Shown: piece after piece, positions 6,844 through 13,821 of the stretch
Layout of the letters: every line of letters begins with the position of its first letter
Position numbering within the stretch: the first letter of the stretch is position 1
Source: Candidatus Brocadia sp.
GTDB lineage: Bacteria; Planctomycetota; Brocadiia; Brocadiales; Brocadiaceae
DNA: 32,682 bases
Assembly (NCBI GenBank): GCA_011525665.1
Contig: WYAU01000024.1
Span: 1 to 32,682, forward strand
Reading direction: 5' to 3'
Notes under the pieces: generated by a model
What the model was told of the DNA's origin: nothing
What the model saw: the letters and a program-made list of their open reading frames with translations, nothing else
Databases searched by the model: none
Made by a program: the position numbers and the translations under genes

Positions 6844-7158
6844 TTACTTCTTTTCTAACTCCTTTTCCAGTTTTTTTATCCTCTCCTGTAAGCAATCAAC
6901 GCAGCGGTTGCAATTGCCGGGGCATTCTTCATATCCGCATTTTTCACACTTCTTTGCGGCTTCTTTTTCAGCCTTTCGCCTTGCTATACACTCTTCACAT
7001 CTTCCGCAATCACCCGGGCATATATAGTGTCCACAATGACCACAGCCGTGGTGCCCATGCCCATGGGCAAAAACCGTCTGATAAGGCATGCCAACGATTA
7101 CACCAGCAGAGGCAATAGAAAGTAAAATACCGGTGGCAATAATAAATTTCTTAAACAT
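6844..7158 (-). CDS. Small exported protein with two identical six-cysteine motifs
   Basis: Translation probably starts at the ATG at 7158, preceded by AAGGAG at six bases; a longer frame begins at 7185 without a better site. The 104-residue product has a signal peptide (MFKKFIIATGILLSIASAG, cleaved near TVFA-HG), a short HGHGHHG stretch and two tandem motifs: CGHCGHYICPGDCGRCEEC and CEKCGYEECPGNCNRCVDC. Both follow C-x2-C-G-x3-C-P-G-x-C-x-R-C-x2-C exactly. Charged helices separate the motifs, and a Lys/Glu-rich coiled-coil tail ends the protein. I do not recognise a named family. Twelve cysteines in a fixed spacing plus histidines suggest metal binding outside the cytoplasm. Its leader, including the shine-dalgarno context, is a diverged copy of the leader of the DUF1326-like gene just downstream. 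Confidence 0.82.
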   Translation of the reverse strand: MFKKFIIATGILLSIASAGVIVGMPYQTVFAHGHGHHGCGHCGHYICPGDCGRCEECIARRKAEKEAAKKCEKCGYEECPGNCNRCVDCLQERIKKLEKELEKK

Positions 7159-7216
7159 GCGTATCTCCTTTTTCCCCATTTTCATGAAAAAGAGTTTTGG
7201 GGAATCTTTTTACCAT

Positions 7217-7258
7217 CCCTTTCTCCCCTCCTTGTGAAGGAGGGGAAAGAGGGGTGGT
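7217..7258. repeat. 42-bp direct repeat, copy 2
   Basis: This is the second copy of the unit at 5497-5538, with two mismatches. The inverted repeat CCCCTCCTT-GTG-AAGGAGGGG is perfect here (9-bp arms). Confidence 0.75.
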
Positions 7259-7302
7259 CAATTTGTTGCGGCTGCGCCAGGTATTCAATCAATCTGTACG
7301 AT

Positions 7303-7320
7303 TGGAAACGATAGTTTCCA
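7303..7320. repeat. Perfect hairpin just downstream of the cytochrome gene
   Basis: TGGAAAC and GTTTCCA pair around a GATA loop, starting nine bases past the stop codon of the cytochrome gene on the minus strand. It may terminate or protect that transcript, but no T run follows, so it is left unassigned. Confidence 0.4.
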
Positions 7321-7328
7321 CCCGCTCG

Positions 7329-7799
7329 TTACTTAAGATAAAATGTATGGCATTCGATACACGTCTTCTGTATCAGATTAGTAACGGCATTTAATGTAGC
7401 TCCCTCATCTTTCGTATCCGCAGCTTTTTGAATTTCTTTCACCTGTGCATCCATCTTGTTCACAAAAGAAGTGAAAACCTCTCTTCGTTTTTTGGTCTCC
7501 TCCGGATTCAGGGCCTCCGCTACCATAAACCATTGACCTCTCGGAAAAAAGTTATCGAGTATCTTTTTGCCCAGGTCGGGAAGGGCGGCAGCCTCCTGCT
7601 TTACATAATCCAGATTACCCTCTAAAATCCCTTCGATCATGTTCGTCACCCTGTTTTCCATCTCGCTGGTGAGCCTCTTGATGGGCAAGTTAACACGCAC
7701 TTGTTTGCCTTCTTCTGCCATGGTTACAGAATGAAAACCCACATTTGCCAGCCCCATTATTGCAGCAAGACCAAAACCAACAAAAATGCCCCTCTTCAT
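7329..7799 (-). CDS. Exported class II (c'/c556-like) monoheme cytochrome c
   Basis: The product has 156 residues, with a signal peptide (MKRGIFVGFGLAAIMGLANVG, cleaved near MAEEG) and a helical body. A single heme-binding motif CIECH lies nine residues from the C terminus (TCIECHTFYLK). A lone CxxCH at the end of a four-helix protein is the layout of class II cytochromes c (cytochrome c' and c556). The matured size of about 130 residues fits. Such proteins act in the periplasm or its equivalent in electron transfer or in binding nitric oxide. The fifth ligand His is the one in CIECH. No sixth-ligand Met near the N terminus can be assigned with certainty (METE-like positions SEMENRVTNM contain two). 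GGGAGG precedes the ATG. It stands alone between two spacers. Confidence 0.82.
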   Translation of the reverse strand: MKRGIFVGFGLAAIMGLANVGFHSVTMAEEGKQVRVNLPIKRLTSEMENRVTNMIEGILEGNLDYVKQEAAALPDLGKKILDNFFPRGQWFMVAEALNPEETKKRREVFTSFVNKMDAQVKEIQKAADTKDEGATLNAVTNLIQKTCIECHTFYLK

Positions 7800-8150
7800 A
7801 CGTCATCCTCCCTCTTTAAAGTGCGCCATGCACGCACCCCACCAAAAATTCTCTATCCCTTCGCATGGCAAGGAATAAAATGACCTTAACACAGATATAT
7901 TCATCAACAGAACGACAGACTTTCATTGAAACAGATACCTGGGTAAACTATTACGAAACAAGAGATTTTAACGGTGTGCCTAAGAGTTCCTTTATTTTTT
8001 CTCTTAAAGGTTTCAGGCTGGATGTCCTGAATCACGCAGGACAGGTTTGTTTTTGTTGTTATATTCCACATTATACGCTTTTAGCAAAGAAAAAAAAAGC
8101 AAACAAAGGTTGAGTTTTTCAAAGTTATTGGTATACCCAAACAGGTAAAC
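7800..8150. other. Intergenic spacer without a convincing gene
   Basis: The spacer separates the cytochrome gene from the regulator gene; both are on the minus strand. A plus-strand frame at 7865-8113 is open by chance: it has a Lys-rich end, no shine-dalgarno sequence and no recognisable motif. A small inverted repeat GTCCTG/CAGGAC lies near 8025-8043. I see no clear promoter. Confidence 0.5.
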
Positions 8151-8786
8151 TCATGTTTCTCTGATATAGAACGGCCATTTATTGATAACATAAACGGCGA
8201 GCTGCAACCTGTCTTTGACTCCTACCTTTTTGTAAATATTGTTCAGGTGTTTTTTCACAGACGGTCCACTCATGTCCAGATATTTCATGATATCCTTATT
8301 GCGGTATCCTTTGCAGATCATCTTCACTATCGCGATCTCTTTTCTGGTCAATTGAGAATCAAGCGACATCTTATCCCCTTTCAGAGAGGAGACGAGCGAT
8401 TTGAGTACACTTCGTTCAATCCAGAGTTCACCTGCCAGCGTACACTGAATTGCCTTCTTTAATTGCGTGACGTTCGATTTGGGAGGCAGAACACCGATAA
8501 GTCCCCTGGAAAGATACTCCAGGAGAAGATGATCCTCAATCTTTGAAAGGCAACCTGTCAAGACAAGAAGTATTTTTATCTTATGTTCGAAGAGGGCGTG
8601 AAGAGACATAAGGGAGAGGGCGTAATAGTCGACAATCATCAGGTCTATTTTCGAAGAAATTTCTTCTTCCGGGTCGAGAATGCCGACACGATAATTCGTT
8701 TCAGTTCCTCCCACTTTTAATAATTGCTTAAGGCCTTCTGCAAAAAGATGGTTACAACAGCTGATAAATATTTTTAGGGGCGCCAT
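8151..8786 (-). CDS. NarL/LuxR-type regulator with degenerate receiver domain
   Basis: The product is a 211-residue cytoplasmic DNA-binding protein. The C-terminal part (about 140-200) is a LuxR-type helix-turn-helix: LTRKEIAIVKMICKGYRNKDIMKYL, then SGPSVKKHLNNIYKKVGVKDR. The N-terminal part has the receiver-domain fold pattern, with IDLMIVDYY giving D53 at the phosphorylation position. However, the acidic pair at the end of the first strand is replaced by SCCN (FISCCNHLFAEGL). The usual loop lysine is set in LPPK rather than LLK. It is therefore probably not a normal phospho-receiver. A GGAGAGGG precedes the ATG, and a 25-codon leader ORF overlaps the start. Targets are unknown; the adjacent cytochrome gene is a candidate. 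Confidence 0.85.
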   Translation of the reverse strand: MAPLKIFISCCNHLFAEGLKQLLKVGGTETNYRVGILDPEEEISSKIDLMIVDYYALSLMSLHALFEHKIKILLVLTGCLSKIEDHLLLEYLSRGLIGVLPPKSNVTQLKKAIQCTLAGELWIERSVLKSLVSSLKGDKMSLDSQLTRKEIAIVKMICKGYRNKDIMKYLDMSGPSVKKHLNNIYKKVGVKDRLQLAVYVINKWPFYIRET

Positions 8787-8851
8787 TTTCCCTCTCCTCG
8801 TGTTAAATCATTGTATGAAAACTCTTGCACTTGCCGGTATTTTGTCATCAT
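8774..8851 (-). CDS. Possible 25-residue leader peptide overlapping the regulator start
   Basis: On the minus strand AGAGGAGGG precedes ATGATG at 8851. The frame reads MMTKYRQVQEFSYNDLTRGE, then GKWRP, and stops with TAA at 8774-8776, 13 bases inside the regulator gene in another frame. A strong ribosome site, a short frame and a stop/start overlap fit translational coupling or a leader peptide. No homolog is known to me. Confidence 0.35.
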   Translation of the reverse strand: MMTKYRQVQEFSYNDLTRGEGKWRP

Positions 8852-8861
8852 TCCCTCCTCT

Positions 8862-9110
8862 TTCATATAATTTCACTGATGCATGCCCACATGAGCTATC
8901 ATCCTCTGTAAACCACAGGAACATATAGTATTTCCGCTATTCCTCAAAAGTCAAAACGTTTTATTGACTGTGTGCCATTATTGAAAAGGCAGGACGTCCT
9001 GGCCGGTTGAAAACCTATTTAAGATTTTTACTTGATTTATAAGGCAAGAGATATTAACATCCTAGTGTTTCAGGTAAGCAAGATAAGACTGCTTTATTAT
9101 TATTGTGTAA
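8862..9110. other. Divergent intergenic spacer
   Basis: This non-coding stretch lies between the minus-strand regulator and the plus-strand metal island. It must hold promoters for both directions. I could not find a -35/-10 pair with acceptable spacing: TTGATT at 9032 and TATTAA at 9052 are only 14 bases apart. A partial palindrome AGGACGTCCT lies near 8992-9001. Confidence 0.4.
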
Positions 9111-9122
9111 GTGAGTATCGAT

Positions 9123-9533
9123 ATGTCGTTAAAGTATTTCACCGGAAATAAAAGTTTAGCGAATACCCTGTTTGTTTTTATTTTCCTTCCATATATCCTG
9201 CTGTGTCTTACGATGGGGGGTTTTCATGACGGTCTCTTCATCGCCAAACAGTGTGACCATGAACTACAGCCTGGGTCTCACGATAATCATGACAATGCCG
9301 GATGCCTGCAGGTTGGAGACGGAGATAACGTTCCCCGGCATGACCCCGGAGCATGTCAAATCTGTCAGTGGTTAAAGACCCCTTCAACCTTTGCGCAACT
9401 ATTAATGGCAGATACGCACTTCGATTTTGTCTGCCTTAGTCCCCCGCGGAATTCCAATCCAATACTTCCCTCTTTATCTATCCATAAATTTACCATCCGT
9501 CCGCCTCCCTCTTCTTCCTGTCTTTTCGCTTAA
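9123..9533 (+). CDS. Small exported His/Cys protein at the head of the metal-uptake island
   Basis: The product has 136 residues from the ATG at 9123 (AAGTGAG seven bases upstream); a GTG at 9111 in frame is less likely. One strongly hydrophobic segment, LANTLFVFIFLPYILLCLTM, serves as signal peptide or anchor. After it come GFHDGLF, a His/Asp-rich stretch (CDHELQPGSHDNHDN), GCLQV and DPGACQICQW. The C terminus is Pro/Ser-rich. No family is recognised with certainty. The CxxC next to a Trp after a His-rich part resembles small DUF2946-like exported proteins found beside copper or zinc genes. Position ahead of an outer-membrane channel and a ZnuA-like protein suggests a role in periplasmic metal handling. 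Confidence 0.6.
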   Translation: MSLKYFTGNKSLANTLFVFIFLPYILLCLTMGGFHDGLFIAKQCDHELQPGSHDNHDNAGCLQVGDGDNVPRHDPGACQICQWLKTPSTFAQLLMADTHFDFVCLSPPRNSNPILPSLSIHKFTIRPPPSSSCLFA

Positions 9534-9798
9534 ATACATAATTCAGGCCATTTAACCACAAAGGACAGAGGAAAAGTATCATCACTACACCGTATTCCTT
9601 TGTCTCAAGGTAGGCCGGCTTTGGCAGCAACTTTTTAGGTACACGACAAATTCCGGTTACACACAACCCTCTTGCCCCCTCTATTAAGAGGATTTTCTCA
9701 AGTCCCCCTAGAAAGGGGAATTTTGGCGGTTGTCTGGCCAGATGCGATTGTACTTTAAAATCCCTTGTATAACAGGCCGTCGATGGCTTTTTCACCGG

Positions 9799-9821
9799 AG
9801 AGCGAAGAGTCTCTTCGCTCT
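9799..9821. repeat. Perfect 11-bp-arm palindrome
   Basis: AGAGCGAAGAG, a single T, then CTCTTCGCTCT. It is one of the AGCGAAG-type palindromes scattered in intergenic positions of this window; compare 12691-12720, which also has AAGCGAAGCG at its centre. Confidence 0.65.
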
Positions 9822-9830
9822 ACAAGCCGC

Positions 9831-9858
9831 TTACATAAAATGAAAACTCCTATACAAT
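9831..9858 (+). promoter_or_regulatory. Candidate promoter of the porin/ZnuA genes
   Basis: TTACAT (9831-9836) and TACAAT (9853-9858) are 16 bases apart, about 50 bases upstream of the porin start. Each hexamer has two mismatches or fewer from consensus. No palindromic Zur-like operator is obvious. Confidence 0.3.
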
Positions 9859-9909
9859 TAAGTTACTACTAACCTTCACCAATTTCGAGGCGATTTAAAG
9901 GAGGATAGC

Positions 9910-11619
9910 ATGAAATTGCTCCGTTTTCTATGGTATATATTGTTCCTTTGCATACTTGTGATAAACAGCGGCCAGTGGCCGTTCTTAGCTGCCGGGGTAT
10001 ATGGAGAAGTGTCACTGGCAACCGATAAGGATTCTCAACCGGCAGGCATGACGGAAGAACAAGAAGAAACCGCGCACGGCACAACGGAAATCCGCATCAG
10101 AAGGGATGAATTTGATGAAATTGTTGGTCAACTTCAGGGCATGAAGGAACTGCTTATCAACATGAAACAGGATTATGAATCACGCTTAAAAGAGATGCAG
10201 GAGAAGATCGCTGCTCTTGAAAAAGAAAGGATACAAACAACGGAAGAAGTTTCTCAGGCAGCAAGCACTGCAGAAGCACCCGTTGCTGGCACCGAAGAAG
10301 TTTATATAAAAAAAGAGGACTATGATGAGGTCGCAGGAAAGCTTCAAAGAATGGAGTCCACCCTTGAGAATATGGAATCCGCCTATGACACCCGTTTAAA
10401 AGAAATACAAGAAACCTATGATTCCCGTCTCGAGGAGATGCAGCAAAAGGTTGCCCTTTCTCCTCAACCTGCAAGTCCTGAATCCGGAACATGGTCGCCA
10501 ACACAACCGATTACCTTGTGGAGCCTGGGGAAAAGCTATATGAATATTTCCTTTGATGGGTTGTTTGCCGCTGCGGGATCAACTGCTAAAGATTTAGGGA
10601 CTCTTGAAACGGGTGGGCACGATCCCAACCAGCGTGGATTTACCGTTCAAAATCTGGAAACCACCTTTGATGGGGCAGTAGATCCTTATTTTACGGGACA
10701 GGCAAGTATTATTTTTCAAATAGATCAAGATGGGGAATCGTTTCTTGAAGTGGAAGAGGCCTTTTTAACATCCATGTCGCTCCCTTTGAATTTGCAGGTA
10801 AAGGCAGGTACCTTCTTCACCGAATTTGGGAGACTGAATCCATTTCATCCTCATGCATGGGACTTTGCAGACCAGCCACTGGTTAATGGCAGGTTTTTAG
10901 GCCCTGATGGATTGCGAGGTCCCGGCGCAAGACTTTCATGGCTGGCACCTACAAATAGCTATACGGAATTATTTATTACTGTTCAGAACAGCCAGGGAGA
11001 AACTGCCCATAGCTTCCGAAATGAAGAGGCGTTGTTTGGGCGCGAGGCAGTTGAAACACGGGTACGCGGCATGGAAGACATGCTGTATACCCCCCGTATT
11101 ACAACGTCATTTGACTTAACGGACGAACAGACTGTTTTATTGGGTGCCTCGGCTGCCTTCGGACCAAATTCAACAGGAAGGGATAAAGACACCATCATTT
11201 ATGGCATCGATATGTTCTGGAAATGGAAGTCTCACAATGCAGAGGCCGGATTCCCCTTTGTAACCTGGCAGACAGAGATCATGGGCAGGCGTTTCGAGGC
11301 GGGTGAAGATAGCGATGCCGGCTTGTCAGACGAGATAATGGATAACTGGGGCGCATATTCACAGATTGCCTGGGGATTTAAGAAACGTTGGGTTGCGGGG
11401 CTTCGGGGCGATTATGTCGATGGGGAGGACGGTGCAACAGACCCTTTAGGATTCGAGCGTTGGCGGCTTTCTCCCAATCTCACCTTTTATCCCTCAGAAT
11501 TTTCGAAAATAAGGCTGCAATATAACTATGATGACATCCTGGGAAACGACAGCACAGAACATTCTGTCTTCCTCCAGTTCGAATTTTTACTGGGTTCGCA
11601 CGGAGCACATAAGTTTTAA
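9910..11619 (+). CDS. Outer-membrane channel protein with N-terminal coiled coil, metal-island type
   Basis: The product has 569 residues. AAAGGAGG sits six bases before the ATG. A signal peptide (MKLLRFLWYILFLCILVINS) is followed by two related coiled-coil segments: IRRDEFDEIVGQLQGMKELL at about 58-77 and IKKEDYDEVAGKLQRMESTL at about 134-153. From about 200 the sequence becomes beta-rich with alternating aromatic strands (SFDGLFAAAG, QASIIFQIDQDGESFLEVEEAF, AGTFFTEFGRLNPFHPHAWDF). It ends SVFLQFEFLLGSHGAHKF, with a terminal Phe as in outer-membrane barrels. Barrel proteins of this kind, with a GxHxAHxF-type ending, commonly accompany zinc ABC transporter genes. The substrate is not proven. 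It ends 115 bases before the ZnuA-like gene and is likely co-transcribed with it. The coiled coil may form a periplasmic spacer or trimer stalk. Confidence 0.8.
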   Translation: MKLLRFLWYILFLCILVINSGQWPFLAAGVYGEVSLATDKDSQPAGMTEEQEETAHGTTEIRIRRDEFDEIVGQLQGMKELLINMKQDYESRLKEMQEKIAALEKERIQTTEEVSQAASTAEAPVAGTEEVYIKKEDYDEVAGKLQRMESTLENMESAYDTRLKEIQETYDSRLEEMQQKVALSPQPASPESGTWSPTQPITLWSLGKSYMNISFDGLFAAAGSTAKDLGTLETGGHDPNQRGFTVQNLETTFDGAVDPYFTGQASIIFQIDQDGESFLEVEEAFLTSMSLPLNLQVKAGTFFTEFGRLNPFHPHAWDFADQPLVNGRFLGPDGLRGPGARLSWLAPTNSYTELFITVQNSQGETAHSFRNEEALFGREAVETRVRGMEDMLYTPRITTSFDLTDEQTVLLGASAAFGPNSTGRDKDTIIYGIDMFWKWKSHNAEAGFPFVTWQTEIMGRRFEAGEDSDAGLSDEIMDNWGAYSQIAWGFKKRWVAGLRGDYVDGEDGATDPLGFERWRLSPNLTFYPSEFSKIRLQYNYDDILGNDSTEHSVFLQFEFLLGSHGAHKF

Positions 11620-11734
11620 AACAGTGAAACACAACAGATGCAGAGAAGAATTAAGGGCAGAAAATAGAAAAAGAAATACAGGATGGGCAAAGGAAGATGA
11701 ACCCCTGAAAAATCTACTTTGAAAGGAGTGTACC

Positions 11735-12655
11735 ATGAAACTGAAACACCAAATATGTTTTTACCTGTTCTTGTTAATATGCTGGACGTCTACCGTCCAT
11801 GCAAAATTACACGTTGTTGCATCGACCCCGGACCTGGGCGCGCTCGCCAGGGAAATTGGAAAGGATAAAGTGGAAATCACCAGCCTTGCAAAACCTACGG
11901 AAGATCCACACTTTGTTGATGCAAAACCGGGTTTCATCGTGAAACTGAACAAGGCGGACATGCTTATTGAAGGCGGTTTGCATTTGGAAATTGGCTGGCT
12001 GCCGAACTTGGTTATCGGTGCGCGGAACCAAAAGATACTTGCCGGCACTCCCGGCTATTTCATCGCTGCCGCAAATATTCAGGTATTAGAAATACCTGAC
12101 GTAATGCCTGACCGTGCCAGAGAGATGGGCGATGTCCATCCCCTCGGAAATCCTCATTTCCTGCTGGACCCGTTTAATGGAAAGGTCGTTGCAACGAACA
12201 TCTGCAATCGGTTATGCAAGATTGATGCGGCAAACAGTGCCTATTATAAAAACAACCTGAATGATTTTGTACAAAGACTGGACCGGAAATTGTCCGAATG
12301 GCAAAAGAAACTTGAGCCTTTTAAAGGAGCAAAAATTGTCACGTATCATAAAACATTTTCATACCTTGCACACCGGTTTAATCTGCATGTAATAGGGTCA
12401 CTTGAACCCAAGCCGGGAATACCGCCTTCCCCTGCTCATATCAACAACCTTATTCCCATGATGAAATATGAAGGGGTAAAAATCATTCTTACCGAGACTT
12501 TTCGAGAACGAAAAACGCCTGAATTTGTAGCAGCGCAGACAGGGGCAAAGGTTGTTATTGTACCGATTATGCCCGGCGGGGTAAAAGGGGTAGAGGATTT
12601 TATAGCGTTTTTCGACTATAACATTCATCAGATTGTATCAGCGCTTCGGGGATAA
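11735..12655 (+). CDS. Metal ABC transporter substrate-binding protein (ZnuA/TroA-like)
   Basis: The product has 306 residues with a signal peptide (MKLKHQICFYLFLLICW, cleaved near VHA-KLHVV). This is a cluster A-I binding protein that captures Zn2+ or Mn2+ outside the inner membrane. Ligand positions fit the family: H59 in EDPHFVDAKP, H141 in GNPHFLLDP and H205 in TYHKTFSYLAHRF. ETFRERKTPEF lies near the place of the fourth, acidic ligand. The long His-rich loop of classical ZnuA is absent, so the metal could be zinc or manganese. AAAGGAG lies upstream of the ATG. Its ABC partners are not adjacent but 4 kb downstream, beyond the ZIP, amidase and sigma-54 activator genes. Confidence 0.92.
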   Translation: MKLKHQICFYLFLLICWTSTVHAKLHVVASTPDLGALAREIGKDKVEITSLAKPTEDPHFVDAKPGFIVKLNKADMLIEGGLHLEIGWLPNLVIGARNQKILAGTPGYFIAAANIQVLEIPDVMPDRAREMGDVHPLGNPHFLLDPFNGKVVATNICNRLCKIDAANSAYYKNNLNDFVQRLDRKLSEWQKKLEPFKGAKIVTYHKTFSYLAHRFNLHVIGSLEPKPGIPPSPAHINNLIPMMKYEGVKIILTETFRERKTPEFVAAQTGAKVVIVPIMPGGVKGVEDFIAFFDYNIHQIVSALRG

Positions 12656-12690
12656 CTTAATATTGTATAAGAATTAAGCGGTTTTTCGGT

Positions 12691-12720
12691 AGGGTGGATT
12701 AAGCGAAGCGAATCCACCCT
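12691..12720. repeat. Palindromic repeat with AAGCGAAGCG loop
   Basis: AGGGTGGATT and AATCCACCCT form perfect 10-bp arms around AAGCGAAGCG. Elements of this type (GGTGGATTAAGCGAAGCGAATCCACC) are dispersed in many bacterial genomes. It sits directly before the hairpin element at 12734-12764. Confidence 0.7.
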
Positions 12721-12733
12721 ATCATACAATGTT

Positions 12734-12764
12734 GAAGGTGGGTACGGCGTAAAAACAACGCCTT
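12734..12764. repeat. Dispersed hairpin element, copy B
   Basis: GAAGGTGGGTACGGCGT, loop AAAAACA and ACGCCTT form a stem GGCGT/ACGCC. Outer GGTGG and downstream CCACC (12768-12772) can lengthen it. It is related to 6737-6768, with compensatory changes in the stem. Confidence 0.55.
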
Positions 12765-12900
12765 CATCCACCCTACTCATAGCTTGTAGCGCCAGCATTT
12801 TTTATTCATCAATGGCAAACAATGAAATATATCCTTGTATAAAATCCGTATTTATGGATTCAGTTACCGGGACGTTGAACTATCTTATTTAAGGAATCAC

Positions 12901-13653
12901 ATGATTATAACATGGATCTATGCCGCAACGAGCGTGTTTTTGGTGAGCGCTATTTCCTTAATTGGAATAGTAACCGTATCGCTGAAAGCCGATAAACTCA
13001 AAAAGATTGTCTACATCCTCGTGAGTTTGTCTGTTGGCGGGTTGTTTGGAGACGTCTTTTTTCATTTAATACCAGAAGTATTCAGTAAACCTGGAAATTC
13101 CTTGCACAGTTCTTTTCTTATGATAACGGGAATTCTCTGTTTTTTTTCCATGGAGAAATTTTTACGCTGGAGGCATGAGCATTACATTGAAGTTTCAGAA
13201 AACACGGTACATCCCATAGGATATGTAAGCCTTTTTGCTGATACACTTCACAATTTTGTTGACGGCGTGCTCATAGGAGCATCTTACCTGGTAAGTCTCC
13301 CGCTGGGAATTTCTGTGACGATAGCAATTGTCTTGCATGAAATACCGCAGGAAATTGGTGATTTTGGTGTCTTACTCCATGCCGGATTTAGTAAACGCAA
13401 GGCATTGCTTGTCAATTCTTTGTCTGCTGTCGCAGCTATTGTGGGAATGATACTGGCTTTGATTATCGGGTGCGAGGTGGATGGCTTATCCGGTTTTATC
13501 GTACCATTTGCTGCAGGGGGATTTGTCTACCTCGCTGGTTCAGACCTGGTACCAGAACTGCACAAGGAGAATACCATAGCAAAGTCGCTGATCCAGTTTA
13601 CCTTTATTTTACTGGGAATTTGCTTGTTATTTCTCCTCACGTTCCTGGAATAG
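12901..13653 (+). CDS. ZIP-family metal transporter
   Basis: This is an inner-membrane protein of 250 residues. I chose the ATG at 12901 because TTAAGGAA lies three to nine bases before it and the family N terminus is short; the frame is open from 12835. Seven to eight hydrophobic helices are visible. The metal-site signatures are in helix IV (HNFVDG, H117, N118, D121) and helix V (HEIPQEIGDF, H146, E147, E151). The intracellular loop has RHEHYIE. The C-terminal GSDLVPELHKE is a family hallmark. ZIP proteins bring Zn2+, and sometimes Fe2+ or Mn2+, into the cytoplasm. Its place between ZnuA-like and ABC genes supports zinc uptake. It contains a second, independent import route to the ABC system. 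Confidence 0.9.
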   Translation: MIITWIYAATSVFLVSAISLIGIVTVSLKADKLKKIVYILVSLSVGGLFGDVFFHLIPEVFSKPGNSLHSSFLMITGILCFFSMEKFLRWRHEHYIEVSENTVHPIGYVSLFADTLHNFVDGVLIGASYLVSLPLGISVTIAIVLHEIPQEIGDFGVLLHAGFSKRKALLVNSLSAVAAIVGMILALIIGCEVDGLSGFIVPFAAGGFVYLAGSDLVPELHKENTIAKSLIQFTFILLGICLLFLLTFLE

Positions 13654-13656
13654 AAA

Positions 13657-13755
13657 ATGAATAATGCCTTATCTGATCATGTATTAGAGTATCGTGCTGT
13701 TGAGAAAAGGAAAATGCAGGAAATCGTTTCTGAGGTAACCAACTCGGCAAGGTAA
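13657..13755 (+). CDS. Possible 32-residue ORF after the ZIP gene
   Basis: An ATG three bases past the ZIP stop opens MNNALSDHVLEYRAVEKRKM, then QEIVSEVTNSAR, and stops at TAA. Composition is helical and charged, and codons look normal. There is no good shine-dalgarno sequence. It may be a small protein read by coupling with the ZIP gene, or the N-terminal relic of a regulator. I recognise no family. Confidence 0.25.
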   Translation: MNNALSDHVLEYRAVEKRKMQEIVSEVTNSAR

Positions 13756-13821
13756 GGATTGTTAAATTTCTTAAACACGGCGTATAGACTGATATTTCAC
13801 TGTCATTTCAGAAAGTCATCC

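Larger units (their letters stand above)
9534..9909. other. Repeat-rich spacer upstream of the porin gene
   Basis: This 376-base stretch shows no convincing gene; the minus-strand frame at 9490-9795 lacks motifs. It carries a GGCTTTGGCAGCAACTTTTT unit also seen, slightly altered, near 21580, C-rich segments around 9672-9722, and a perfect palindrome at 9799-9821. A possible promoter precedes the porin gene. Confidence 0.5.

Noticed and set aside
7865-8113. Open plus-strand frame of 82 codons between the cytochrome and the regulator
   Set aside because: No ribosome site, no motif, Lys-rich end from a poly-A tract; antisense to the direction of its neighbours.
9032-9057. Possible promoter TTGATT/TATTAA before the first metal-island gene
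   Set aside because: Spacing of 14 bases is too short.
9490-9795. Minus-strand frame of 101 codons upstream of the porin gene
   Set aside because: It runs through dispersed repeats and antisense to the end of the small exported-protein gene, without motifs.
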